From Panagrolaimus kolymaensis (lineage: Eukaryota > Nematoda > Chromadorea > Rhabditida > Panagrolaimidae), in assembly GCA_028622995.1 (NCBI GenBank), contig JAJQJQ010000070.1:310001-374000 (forward strand): a stretch of 64,000 nucleotides of DNA, in the 5' to 3' direction. Position 1 is the stretch's first letter. Every line of letters starts with the position of its first letter. A program made the translations under genes and the position numbers. Under the pieces are notes generated by a model. It did no database searches and was not told the origin of the DNA. It worked only from the letters and a program-made list of their open reading frames with translations. Shown piece after piece: positions 32,861 through 44,649 of this stretch.

Positions 32861-34026
32861 TAAACTTTTCGGCTTTACTAATGAGTACAGATTTAATCCT
32901 TTCTCGTAATTAATAATGTTAACATTTGTAAAACAAGATCCAACTCTTTTCACAAAAGGTTTTACAGTTTAAGTCACACATCGTCTTTTATATTTAGCAT
33001 TATCCATAGCTTACTGGAGTTCAATTTTTTGTAATTTCATTAAATCGGCTATATTTTCTTTTACGCTATCCCATCTTTCACGTTTTTCTCCATTTGTTTC
33101 ATTTTCACGAGGAACCGCATCATCTCAGCATTTTGATGTTTAAGAATTATTGTTTGCTCTCTGAAATAAATTTTTTTTTCGAGAGCTGTATCAATTCGTT
33201 ACTTTTATTATTATTTTCAGGTGATAATAATAATAATCTTTTTTCCTTGCTACTTCACGTTTTCTTTGCATTTCGTTCAATTTTACCGCTGCATTCATTT
33301 TTGATTAATTACAATCATTTTTCATCTCAGATTATCATCTGTCATACTAATTATTTTTTTTATAAGCGTAAGACTTCATAGTTTCGACAGACTCTTTTTT
33401 ATACCAACCCTCTTTTTCAAAATCTTTATTATCAATATCCATTGGTTCATTTTCTACAGCAGTTGCATGCATTGGTTTGAGTATTTGGTTGATTTAAATC
33501 TTCTTCAATTTTAATCATTTTTTTGGTGTTACAACTATGGTATCGTCACTGGGTTTTCTTTTATTAGTTTTTCTAACTGACGTTGCATCCGCAGTATCGA
33601 GGTTTATATTAAAATCGTCAATAACGAAACTTTCTTTGGTATCGTCATAACGAATTATAGCCGTATAAGAATCATAAATATTTCCTCTCCATGTGACAAT
33701 TTGTAAATCTTCGATTTTGAAATTTTTATAATTAAAAACTGTATTAGTTAGTAAGCGTTGAGCTCCATATTCAACCGGACCTTGTTCTAAATATTTAGCA
33801 CCACCATTCGATGGACCTCAATTGTGAGAAATGAAATCCCAAACAAATTGCACTTACTAAAAGTCTATCGTCATGGCCATCGATAACATCTCTGTTCATA
33901 ATAATATCAATTGTTTCATCATTAATCTATTGATTATTTTTTACTTTGTTCATTGAATGTCATTGGTTCTTTATCTTGTTCATCTTTAACTTCAGCAATC
34001 AAATTATCATCGCTGCTTTTATTTTG

Positions 34027-34476
34027 TTAATTATTATTAAAAATATATCCTAAATGCTTTATTGGAGCTACAAAATCATTTGCATGTTGGCCGATTTGTC
34101 GCCAAACATTTAAGATTCCATAAAAAGGCAGATTTATTTGAACACAAGCTCTTTCTTTAAATGCATGGGATGGCACAAAAAACCTATTTTCACCGTTAAA
34201 ACATATTTCTTCTGCCATTCGACAAATGTGAACATCACAATTGTATTCATTAAGTTGTAAATTTACAGTTGCATATTTATGGTCATATTCGACTCGCATA
34301 TTGACATAAGCTTCAACAATCATTTTTAAGGGTTCATAAACTGGCGCAAAATCCCATTGCAAGCTATCATAAACTTTTATAGTAACAAGTTTTAAAAGTA
34401 TTAAATACCAATATCTCTTTTCACATACTGGAACCATAAGTATTTGAAAGTCGAGCTTAAAAACTCTTAAAGACAA
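34027..34476 (-). pseudogene. Ulp1/C48-like cysteine protease remnant, copy 1
   Basis: A 149-codon minus-strand frame with the layout of the Ulp1 catalytic core: ILMVPVCEKRYWYLILL (the strand before the catalytic His-Trp, with Tyr where His is expected), IKVYDSLQW (the YDS strand with the Asp nearby) and LQLNEYNCDVHICRMAEEI (the Gln-x-N-x2-D-C-G-V-x-x-C motif, here N-C-D-V). The catalytic His looks lost and the Cys motif altered, so it is probably inactive. Ulp1-like genes are known cargo of some plant MULEs. The assignment is by pattern only. Confidence 0.5.
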
Positions 34477-34780
34477 AATGGATTAAATTATGGGGAAGTT
34501 AATAATAAAGCACAATAAAATGGTGGCAAATCATCGACCTTTCTAATGCCTTTCATTCATACACATTCTGCACAAGCATTTTTTTATCATTCCTTTCATT
34601 TTCCAAGAAAAGAGCTACCTTTAAGTAAACGTACTTCTCAATAGAATCCGATCCATATGGGGAAGATGATTCAACCATTTCACAATCCTGATGCAATTTC
34701 CAATCCAAGGACACAAAAAAAAAGTTCAATTGTGACATGGAATATACAGATTACAAATATATTTTTAAACAGTATGTGTG

Positions 34781-34978
34781 ATAATAATTGACAAACAATA
34801 AACATATTTATAAAATAAAAAGCTTTTAATTATTTGCCTAATTCTGTGAAAAATAATCAAAAAAAATGATGGCGCTACCTTCCGCGCTACTTTCAATAAT
34901 TAAAAAAATGAAAATGAGTGGTCCCAACACGAAAGAAAACGGCGCTACCGCGCTACCGCGCTACTTTCAATAAAAGCC
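34781..34978 (-). repeat. Right terminal inverted repeat of MULE-like copy 1
   Basis: Inverse of 28201-28398 with no mismatch seen by eye, which suggests recent insertion or ongoing homogenisation of the arms. Confidence 0.88.
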
Positions 34979-35905
34979 AAATTTACGCAAAAAGCACGAT
35001 TGCATGGCAAGATGTATCCGATTCTCTCTGAGCATATTTTCACACTTTAGCTTTGGCGCGCAAAAATCAAAGGGATTTTCAATAAAGAAAGCCCTAAGGA
35101 ACCCAAAAGCATAGAGGCTTAGAATATAAACTATTATTCTAATTTTTTGGACAAGTAAATAGACTAACATAGAAACCTTAAATCAAAAAAAATTTGAATC
35201 AGTAAGCTATGTTACAAGTTTCACTCATTTTAAATGACTAATGTTATTTTTTATGGAAAGTGTATATTGGGAATTGCAGTGAACACTATTAACTCGTAGA
35301 ATGACAGGAGGATCTTTATAGCCTTTTAGTAATTTCCCTATAGCCATATATAAAACATGATGACTGATAATTCACCGTTTGTTGCTATCGGCATCTATCT
35401 TCGTATTAACGATGACAGTGCATGATTGCTTAAACATAGGCTAAGAATTCTTTCATTCGTCTGGGGTTTGATAATGACTCTAATTGAACTCACTTTTCTA
35501 ACTTTGGTTGATTAACCAATTCTAAACTAATGAACCATCAAATCATATATTCTCCTAAGATTTGCATATATTCTAATATTCCTACCCAAATCAAAGCTAT
35601 GAGATAGATCATCATGTTTTGTCACCGTATATCGTTTTAATATTATTATAATTTCTAATGTTATTCATAACTACTGTTCAAGCCTGAATAACTCGCTTAA
35701 AATGGGCGCGAAAAATGAGCGGGAACAATTTGCAGCGCCGAAAGGGATGTGTGAAAATATGCCCTCAAAAGCACTCGGATACATCTTGTCAGGCCACGAA
35801 AAAGCACTGCATTTTGTGTAAATTTGGCCAAAAGTTACAAAAAAACAGGGTGTCTGAAAAAATTTTTTATTTGGCAAAATACTTTTGTTTTTCCACGCTT
35901 TATAT

Positions 35906-36819
35906 ACATAAAAATAATAAGAATGTCAATGAACAATGTCAAAAACAAAAAAAAAGAATAATAATGGGAAAACAAAAAGTGTAATTATTTTTGTTTTTTT
36001 AAAGAATTAATGAAGATGGCATTTATCCAAATATGTGAATATCAAAATTCAAAGTTTTTTGCAGCCATATTTATTTTCAAAATTGCACTTCATAAAATAA
36101 TTATTTAAAAAAAATATATCAAGCAAAAATTAATGCACTTTTGAAGAGAATACCGTATATACGGATTGTAAATTGCCACCCAAGAATACCTTTATTTTTA
36201 AAAAATAAAGTTGAAAGACAAAACATTAAAAAAATAAAACACACGGTTTGTAACATTTTTCTTTTACCAAAAACCTTGATAAAAGTAATAATTGCATCGG
36301 AAAATGGTTTGAAAGACTTTTGGATTATTAGGGTGCATAAAAAAGTGATCGATCGCGATTGCAACTAAATTTTAAAAATGATTGCGAGGGGAAAGCACAA
36401 AAATAAGATTTACAACAAAGTGAGAAAAAACAACAACAACAAAACTGGGATATCAAAAAGTTGTTTTGCTTTCGATTTTTAAGGAAACCTATTAAACAAA
36501 TAAAAAGTTAAACGTAGCGACCAAACAATAAAAACACCCTGAATGTTTTATGAATTATTTAAAAAAATGCAAAAACTGGGGATTTTGAGACAAAATAGTG
36601 GAAACAACTAAAATTTAACATCAGAATTGAAAGAGAGTTACAAGAATATAAATATTACCAGAATATGGGAGTATGTATGTGTATGCGAAGGATTAGAAGA
36701 TGTGTTAAAAAGAAAAAGAATGAATCCGACACTTTGATACATGTGATGAAAAATAAGGAAAAACAAAAAAGAGGGAAATAAAAAGGAAGAAGTTTTGGAA
36801 AAAATGCAAAGTAAAGAAT
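35906..36819. other. Intergenic between the mobile block and the DB-module gene
   Basis: About 900 bp, very AT-rich, with A-runs. Frames here (for example 36119-36368 on both strands) mirror each other and show no conservation signal. It presumably includes the 3' region of the DB-module gene. Nothing else recognised. Confidence 0.4.
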
Positions 36820-37882
36820 TTAATTGATCGTTCGAAGGCCTGCTCGTGCACAATACATGATAACATTCCAATTAGAAAGGCAAACAAGATCATTTTTTTC
36901 AACAGTTCCAACGGTTTGGCCTGAGCGAGCGATATTACACATTCGAAGACATCGTTCACCAACGCCCAATTGTGGACTGGCAAGGCTTAAATGTTCACAA
37001 CATTCACGATTATCGCGATTTTGGTTGGCACAATAAAGGACGGAGCTAAGATGACGAAGATCGCAACCATCTGATTGAACAGCAGCAATGAGGGTTTCAG
37101 CCGCAACGTGTTCTCGATGTTCATAAGTGCAAAGTGCATGACAGCTTGAAGGAACCTACAATAAAATCAAAATTTTAATGAAAAAATTGTTTTATAAAAT
37201 AAAAGCTTACATGTTGGCGACAACATGATAAGAAAAGATCATCGACAGCTTTTCTCCCAATACAAGGTGAAAAAGGTGGTCGTGATTTAGCTGTGCCACA
37301 TTCAGGACTCAAATCAGCATCAGTCACTTCTGTAACAGGATATTGAGGATTAAGTTGATCATAATCACCACCGGAACGACTTCCAGCATTATTACGACTA
37401 CTAAATCCTGAACCTCCTGATGAGAGGGGAGCGCTTTGTTCAATGAATCCTTCTTGGGGTAAATCAGCAAATTGTCTCGCACGGTTTCCTGATGGTTTAG
37501 GAACAGGCGCATGAGCCCTCGCAGAATTTGATGGAGAACGACGTGGAAGTGATTCAGGAATGGCAGTTTCATGAGCGCTTTGAGTTGGATGACGACGAAG
37601 AGGCTCCACTTTGGTAGCTTCAGCATCGTTATCCTCAGATGTTGCGCTTTCAGGCTTTTTAACTGCAACAACGTTTGCTGCCGTATTAATGGTATCAAAT
37701 TTTTGCATTTTATGTGGACATTTTTTCGAAACATGATCAATACATCCTGCTAAGCATTTTTCCAAAACTCGATCGGTACAACACAGTAATTTAGGGATTT
37801 CATCACATGCAGGCAAAGTATCGCCTTCAACAAAATTAACTACTAATAATAATAACGTTACCATAAGGGTAATGTAAAACAT
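36820..37882 (-). CDS. Secreted DB-module (DUF DB) nematode protein
   Basis: Two exons: 37882 to ~37210 and ~37156-36820. Residues 1-20 are a signal peptide (MFYITLMVTLLLLVVNFVEG). A first Cys cluster follows (CDEIPKLLCC, CLAGCIDHVSKKC), then ~130 residues of low-complexity Ser/Pro/Arg/Gly sequence, then the DB module. That module has CGTAKSRPPFSPCIG, FLSCCRQHVPSSCHALCTYEHRE, LYCANQNRDNRECCEHL, LGVGERCLRMCN and CLSNWNVIMYCARAGL. The order CC ... C-x3-C ... C ... CC ... C-x3-C ... C ... C matches the nematode DB module. About 340 aa. Extracellular; some DB proteins act at neuronal surfaces, others are of unknown role. Directly upstream, in the same orientation, lies the Gly-rich gene ending at 37949, so an operon is likely. 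Confidence 0.82.
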
Positions 37883-37895
37883 TTGGATTCTAAAA
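37883..37895 (-). promoter_or_regulatory. Putative spliced-leader acceptor between the Gly-rich gene and the DB-module gene
   Basis: On the minus strand an ATTTTAG tract ends at 37890, seven bases before the ATG at 37882. The upstream gene's stop (37949-37951) overlaps an AATAAA. Only ~67 bp separate stop and start, so the DB gene needs either trans-splicing or cis-splicing from the donors seen near 37940 and 37910. Inference. Confidence 0.4.
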
Positions 37896-37948
37896 TAATT
37901 TAACTTACAAATTGCTTTTGATAGATTTGAAATAAACTTACAATTTAT

Positions 37949-38796
37949 TCATTTTTTGAAGAGTCCGTAATCGTTTGAAGCGCAACTACAATTATTGAAA
38001 ACGCCACCAAATCCGTAACGATCCTAAAAAATAGGAAATTAAGAAAGGGAATAGAAGGATAAATAAAGTAAAATCGAGTGTGCCATTTATTTTGCGCACC
38101 TGTAAAATGAGATCTATCGTTTAAAGTCTTTAGGTAAAAGAAGAAGAAAAAAGATAAGAAACACCGCCCCGGAAAAAATAGATGGTTAATTTCGTCTGAG
38201 CTGTCACCTCTGTATATGAAGGTGTCGGCTCGTGTCTGCCCTTTAGGGCACCACAAGATCGCGCTCGCTCTTGCTCTCATATCATTAACGTTTCATCAGT
38301 AAAATTAAATTAGTTTTACGTGATTTTCTATTTATAAAAAGAAGGAAGAAATTTCTTAGTTGCATGAGCTTGAAATTTCTTACTCTTGAAAAAAGCCACT
38401 TTTGGCGATGACAGCTCGTCCTCGGCTGAAGCAAAGCGCTTTATCGACAATGTCATGGTCATAACTATCATTATTTTTTTGTTGCTAATTTTAACCACAA
38501 GATTTTCTGATTAATGAACTTATGGAAAACAACAAACAAAAAAATCGAAAACTTACTTTATTTCCTGCCGACGATCCTTGGTTGCCGCCGACACCAGCGC
38601 CATTACCGAACATACCAGCTGACCCAGCACCAATTCCTCCAACACCACGGGTGCTCCATGAGCCGCTACCATGAGAACTGCTGATAGCAAGTCCAGAAAT
38701 TCCTCCGCCACCAATGGCATATGTACCACCTGCGGAAGTTGATTGAAGATCAGAAAGGGCAAGACCAGTGCGAGGTGATTGTGGTTCAGGCAACAT
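37949..38796 (-). CDS. Short Gly/Ser-rich protein upstream of the DB-module gene
   Basis: Exon 1 (38796-38557, 80 codons) starts MLPEPQSPRTGLALSDL and continues as Gly/Ser-rich sequence (YAIGGGGISGLAISSSHGSG; GGIGAGSAGMFGNGAGVGG) to a GTAAGT donor. After a ~530 bp intron, exon 2 (38023-37949) reads in phase RYGFGGVFNNCSCASNDYG and stops. About 104 aa. An acceptor (TTTACAG) lies 30 bases before the ATG. If the frame is extended through it, a hydrophobic LLVASQFISK precedes, so a missing signal-peptide exon is possible. No family recognised; the composition suggests an extracellular or structural protein. Confidence 0.5.
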
Positions 38797-41700
38797 TTTT
38801 GAAATAAACTGGGAAGCAACTAATAGCTGTAAATATTAAAATAATGAATAGAATGATTTAATTATTTTAAAATTTAAAAAAAAGTGTGAAAATTTTGCTA
38901 GATTGATCGCGTGGATAGGACAAGAGCGCCGACATGAAGGCGGAGACAAATTTTTTTTGAAAAAAAAGAAATAGTCTTTTTTTTTAATAGCTTAGAAATA
39001 AATAATTTTAAGTGGAATAGAATAAGCTATCGTAGTGACATGGCACGCCATACTTAGCTGTAATAAATAAAAGGAGTTAGTAAAGTCAAGATTTATGATA
39101 TTCACCTTGGAAAGAAAGAGAAATAAAAAAGGAAAAACTGAAGGTTAAGGGCAAAAGTTTGTTTTGAGATTTTATTTAAGTATGAGCGCGTATCCCGAAG
39201 AAATTCAGCCTGCCTTAAAATGAATTATGCGAATTTGAAAAATCGGAGGGCTTTAATCGGCCTAAACATTGCTCCGCCCATTATAAAATTTCCCAAGGGT
39301 AACTAACTATCCCAATACAGGCTATCGCCGATATTTTATACTCTCGCTTGACCATGAAACTTTCTCTAGGATAAAATACAACAATAAAAAAATTTTTGCT
39401 TCCGTACGTATCATTTTAGAGGAAATGTTAGAAATTTCTAACACACTAATTTCAGCGAGATAATAGAATATAAATTGCGAAATAACCACTAAAAGTATTG
39501 TTTTTGCATTAAAAATTTATCATTATAGCCTCAGGGTATTTTCGGATTAAATACAGTTTTTCGTTGAAGCGACTTTCCGGTTATACACATTTTTCTAGAG
39601 AGAGAAAATAAGAAAGAAAAACAACAATATTTATAATGAAAATCACTGTAATTCTCAGCAAATTTATATCAAAATTTTTAATAATATTTTTGGTGGATAA
39701 ACCTGGCCGATTTGTGCTTTCAAATAAATTTCAATTTTTTTAAAATTGAGATTAAAAAATGCCCTTGAACTTTTTGAAGAAAAGAAAAAATGTGAAATCC
39801 GCGATATGTCGTTGTGATTCTCTCCAGATCTTGTCATTGATGGTGTCGGTTGTGCAACCGCGTACCATTTAGAGACAATTTGGGGGAAAATAGAAAAAAA
39901 GCAAGAGCAACAGGGCCGAGAAAAGCAGGAAAAAGAATTAGGTCAGTGGTTCTCGACTTGACCCGGTATCCTAATTGACGCAATAATACCAAATAAATAC
40001 ATACATATATGTGTACATTTCCAATTAAAAACAGGTGACGATGAAGAGAATTGGTAAAAACATTCATTCAAAATAGTGAATGTCATCAGTCAGATTTCTG
40101 GACAACAACAAAAACTTAGATTAACGTGGATAATTAAAACATCTTTTTTTCTCTTTCTTTCGCTTTTGAATATCCTCTCAAAAATGATTTTAATTTTAAA
40201 AAATGGTTTCAAGCAAGTAAAAATAGGAGGGAAAACGTCATGGTCAAGTTCAAAAATTTTATCGGAGCAAAAATAGAGGGGGTCGACGGCCGAGGATGCG
40301 CGAAAAAAAATTTCTTGAGACAGCCGATGTTAGTGCCAGTCGCGTGTCCCACTTTTCACCCATCTCTCAAATACGAGGGAATGAAAAAGCGGAGCCAAAA
40401 AAAGCGGTGATCCTTCATTTACTACCTTTCGCTGATAATCACTTTTGATTTCCAATATACATGGAAAATTAAAAGTTTATCACATGTGTGAAAACTATAG
40501 GATAAAAAGATGGAAAGAAATAAAGTTAAAGTCGTTAAAATTCCTTCATGGATAGACTTAAATATATCTCTGTTTCCGAAAGAGCAAAAAACACTTACAT
40601 TATTTGGATAAATGTAAACAAAATCCTTGATCACTTAGAAGTATTTCTATTTGGCTGATTCAGACAACAATTTACGAATCACACTGTTTTCCTTCTAAAA
40701 AAGCTTTGGCATATGTAGGCATGTTTATGAAATCATTAAATTATCACGCGCATGAATAGTTGTAAGATACCAATTAGGATGACGTAAGATTAACGAAATC
40801 CTTTTTTATTTATTTGGATTTAAATAATAACAAACTATAGAAGGATCAGAGCGAAAGATACCATTGGGCTTTTCAGATAGATATTTAGGCAAAAGTGAAA
40901 CCAAATCGAAGGACAATGGAAAGCTTTAAAGGCAAAATTTTAGGGTGGTGAAAGTGCGTCGAAAGCATCGAAAAAAGGCGGACTTCAACTTTTAATTATG
41001 AGAATTATACTTTTCTTTTATCTTTTTGTTTCGCAAAAATGACGACGTCTCGTTGAGCAACAAAGTTCCGGGATTTTCTTTTATTTTTGTGAAAGCATCA
41101 CATAAAAAATATGTTGAATAGCAATTACTTCAATATCAGCTAATAATGCCCTAAAGGCTTTTTTCATTTCCAAAATAACTGAAAAAAGAAATGAAAAAGC
41201 AAACGTCTTGAAATTGGTGGACTGCGCAAAAAAAGAAAGATAGGATGATTGGGACTTTTTGATGGACACGCCGCAAATGCTTGCTTCTACTTCTAATACT
41301 GCCAAAACGCTATGATGCTCCTCGGACAACAGGTTTGAAAAAAGGAGGAAAAACAATGACCATCGGTGGTGACAAGGCCCTCAGGGGACTGGAACCAATT
41401 TTTTTTTTCATTTTGCAAAGCAGGATACTTTTATTATCGGCCACAAAAACGCGGATCTTTCGCTGAATGTATATTTTTTTTCACCTTCGTTTTTAGAAAG
41501 AAAAAAATTTCTCCTCCGCATGATTCTTCTCTTTTTTCCATTTTCATTTTTGCTTTGCTTTTTTGGCTAATAATAATACGTTAGAAGCGTGTTCCATGGA
41601 AAAAATTTTAATCAACAGGAAAAATAAAGTCCAAATATAAATAATAGAGAACCAGTAGAAAGAAGAAAAAAGAAAGACAATGCCCATAAATATGTACGAA

Positions 41701-42717
41701 TAAATTATAACCCCTGAGGGTAAATTTCATTATATGTATTTACAAAAAAATAAAAATAAAACGAAATAAATTCTTTTTCAATGACAATATATCTCGGGAT
41801 GATGATGACGATATTACGCAAAAATTCGTTAAAAGATATGCGTCATCATAATAGGGAAATGGGATAAAGTTTATAATAATCAAAAGATATGATAAATCCT
41901 ATACAAGGTTATGGTCATTGGCAATTTTTTTCTAAAGAAAAGCAATTTTTTAACTGAACCTAACTCATTTGATTATTTCATAAAGTTCATAAAGTATACG
42001 GAATACGGTATAATAAAAAAAAATATAAGAGAATAATATTTTTATTAAATCTTATTTACTGCTCGATATTACATATTATGCCCAAAGGCAAAATGTTAAA
42101 CAAAAAAGGTAGAATTCATAAACAAAACAATATTATAAATTTTTTAATTTTAAACAAGTTGTTTTTTTCACGTGTATTTCATCGTACTACTTTTTTTTCA
42201 ATTTGGTTAAGGCTACCGCCCGTTTCAAGAAAATAACTTTAATTCTTTCCGTTATGTCAATAATGGTTAGCAAAAGATCAAATTCCGGATCTAGCCTCCG
42301 GCATTAATTCGGGCAAGTTTTTCTCATTCTCTCTCCTGATTTCGATTGTATGCTTGCTCAAATTAATTTTAGGCAAAAAGCCAGAATCCCATAGGGGTTT
42401 ATCGTTTTATTTTTTCACGCAAGTTTTATGCAAGTAATGTCGCAACTATCGTTTTCCTGACTTTATTTTTAAAAAATGGTTTACCTTCACCCCTTTGCTA
42501 CTGCGGGCTTTTAAAGCTCGTTAACAATCATTGATCTATATTTTCGCTTTTCATAACAAAGGATGCTTCTTATTTATGTTGACCCGTTCCACAACAAACT
42601 CGTCCCACTATTACGTCAATTAATGTCCATCTTTTTTTAAATTCTAAATATAAGAGAAAATACATTCAAATCACTTTACTTCAAAAAACAAATACAAAAC
42701 GGTGGTTTAAATAAATT
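38797..42717. other. Large intergenic region
   Basis: Nearly 4 kb without a supported gene. It separates the 5' end of the Gly-rich gene from the 3' end of the gene at 42718. Several stretches are less AT-rich than the surroundings (39180-39370 and 40260-40400, with GAGCGCG-, GTCGACGG- and CAGTCGCG-type sequence) and may be promoter or non-coding RNA. I could not define any RNA structure or repeat ends by eye. Confidence 0.45.
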
Positions 42718-44434
42718 CTATAAACGTCGATGAGAGCGAATGAGTGTAAAACTTTCTTCAACTCCAGATGAACATGAAGCTACACAAGGTGCTGACATTG
42801 AATCTCCACAATCGCATTCTGGAACAGCACAGCGTTGTTGTTGAACAATAGATGATTTCATTGGAGCGGTGATATTTTCAAGTTGCATCAAAACGTTTTC
42901 ACATGTTGAGAGAATTTGTAAAACTCGATCTTCCTCTTCATCTTCTGAAAAATAAAGTTTATACTTTATTCTTTAATTACAACAAAAAAAATGATACCAT
43001 TAGCTTCAGAAATCGTGTCATGATGATCTCTGCAAGAAACTTGTGGATTGTTGACAATAGTTTCGTCGGCCATCGTTTTAAGCCATCGATCAATTGGTCC
43101 ATCATGCTCATAGCGACCTCTAAAAACTTTTTCGAATGAACGACGAAAATGAATGTTTTTTTCAAATTCAGAAGGTTCTGACGGAGGAATCAATTGCATT
43201 TCACTTTCGTCTTCTTCTTCTTCATAAATTTCAGTTCCAATGGAATGTTCAGGATAACTTTGCGACGTTACAATATGTGGAGCAAAATTTCGAAGAATTT
43301 CTTGTTGATATTCATTTTCATCTGAAAATTTGTTAAGTTTTAATATTAGTAGCAGAAATTAGATTTAAAACAAGCTTTTACCATCGCTCCGATAAATAGG
43401 AAAATTATGGTGATTATTATCGCCGCCAAACATTTGTTGAAGGTGTTCGAGTTCTTTATTAACTTCATTCCAAGCTTCTTCGTATTGATTACCATATTCG
43501 GATATTTGTGATTCGGGAGTTCGAGATGGCGGTGATGTTGCAATCATTTGAGTTGAAGACCATTTGCTTCGAAGTTTCATCATTCGAACTGATTCATCAG
43601 CTAAACTTGTAGGTTCAATTTCACGTAATTGAGGTGCAACTGAAGTTGAAGAAAGAGTTTTACGAACACATCTTCCTGTAGCAAGATTGACAGCGGTTAC
43701 AGCTCCAGCGTTACAACTCAAATGTAAAACAGATATACGAGGTGAAGCATTGGGTAATTGCCAAATTGCTTTTTCTATAGCATTACAGTCCAGTTTTTCA
43801 GTTGATTGGAAGACACATTTATAAAATGTTGCACGATGAATAGGATTGGATCGAAGATGATCTAAAAATAAAATTTAAATTGATTATGCTAACCTATGAT
43901 ATATTTCTAAAGTAATAAACCTACATAGTGGAATTGGCGGAGAAAATATTTTTGAAGGGCCTTCGTTTGAAGTTGATGAAGCGGCAGCAGCTTTCACAGG
44001 AATGGCATAACCGGATGGAGGCTCAGCTTCTTGCATTTGCATTGATTGAATTTTCGGTGAACGTTTTTCATAATTCATCATATAAATTGAAGAAGTTTTC
44101 CCTCGAATATTCATAAGTTTTGGAGTTGAAGAAACTAAAAATTGTTTGGTTAATGGAAACAAGAATGCAAGAAAAAAAACCATTATGACAATCGCCTGCA
44201 GCAAATCTTCGAACATTTCCAACATCAGGACTCCATCCAATAATTTCATGTTGAAAGCGGTTTGGCGTTGAATAATTTATTGATGGCTTTTGAAGTTCAG
44301 TTATTGTAGTACATGGAACCGTTGTTAAAAGCGAACTTGCACTTAAACTATCAATAACATCACTGCTGAAAAAGGCTTCGTTTATAAAAAATAAATAAAA
44401 GAAAATTATACCTTGATATAGATTCTGCTGGCAT
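42718..44434 (-). CDS. Unrecognised multi-exon protein with acidic and helical regions
   Basis: Exons run from 44434 (MPAESIS, phase-2 donor) through ~44372-44187 (SSDVIDSLSASSLLTT ... IIGWSPDVGNVRRFAAGDCHN), ~44136-43922, ~43862-43382, ~43322-42998 and ~42947-42718. One open frame of about 500 codons results. Features: Ser/Thr-rich N-terminus; a central block with FYKCVFQSTEKLDCNAIEKA, then RISVLHLSCNAGAVTAVNL, which could be a PTB/PH-like beta sheet; a helical stretch EEAWNEVNKELEHLQQMFGG; acidic linkers (IYEEEEDESE); and a C-terminal Cys group (CAVPECDCGDSMSAPCVASC). No signal peptide or TM. Possibly an adaptor protein, but I cannot assign a family. Confidence 0.6.
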
Positions 44435-44649
44435 TTTTTACCGTTGATAAAAAGGTAAAAAAACAAACAGAAAAATATCTTTGACAAAAATTACATTGAA
44501 AGTTGAGAGTGACAAAGCTTGTAAATTTACATATGTTGTTTCCATTTAATTTATTTACATATTTCATTCTAAATGCTATTTCGTTTTATTTATATCTTTC
44601 AAAAAAACGTTGAATTCAAAAGCTATTATAATATTCAGCAGCAAAGGTG

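Larger units (their letters stand above)
28201..34978. mobile_element. MULE-like element, copy 1 (6.8 kb) with decayed Ulp1/Helitron-Rep coding content
   Basis: Terminal inverted repeats of ~198 bp (28201-28398 and 34781-34978) appear identical. They are flanked by the perfect 9-bp direct repeat AAATTTACG (28192-28200 and 34979-34987). Long arms plus a 9-bp duplication are typical of Mutator-like elements. Inside, minus-strand coding remnants from right to left include a Ulp1-like protease segment (34476-34027) and Helitron Rep N-terminal segments (about 32860-31920). A ~1.5 kb insert-like block (30428-31918) carries plus-strand gene pieces. Further minus-strand remnants lie at 28400-30300. 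All frames contain stops or shifts. No MULE transposase (DDE) domain is recognisable. It sits inside the left arm of the outer element. Confidence 0.85.
28102..35905. mobile_element. Outer inverted-repeat element (about 1 kb before it was interrupted)
   Basis: Sequence from 28102 (ATATAAAGCGTGGAAAAAC...) to the GCCAAATTTAC at 28200 recurs inverted at 35905-35815. The left arm continues after the large insertion: the stretch from 34979 (AAATTTACGCAAAAAGCACG... TGTATCCGA... GCATATTTTCACAC) pairs with the inverse of about 35830-35735. So the arms are roughly 200 bp with a more diverged inner half, and the original element was ~1.0 kb. Ends are palindromic (ATATAAAG/CTTTATAT), so the exact tip and target duplication (TA or TATA) stay ambiguous. 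The interior (~35080-35735) has no convincing protein. Superfamily not assigned. Confidence 0.65.

Noticed and set aside
37324..37740. Long minus-strand frame overlapping the DB-module gene
   Set aside because: Alternative frame of the same exon; the other frame has the signal peptide and Cys pattern.
38240..38275. Small perfect hairpin TGCCCTTTAGGGCA in the intron of the Gly-rich gene
   Set aside because: A 6-bp stem is too short to support an RNA gene or regulatory call on its own.
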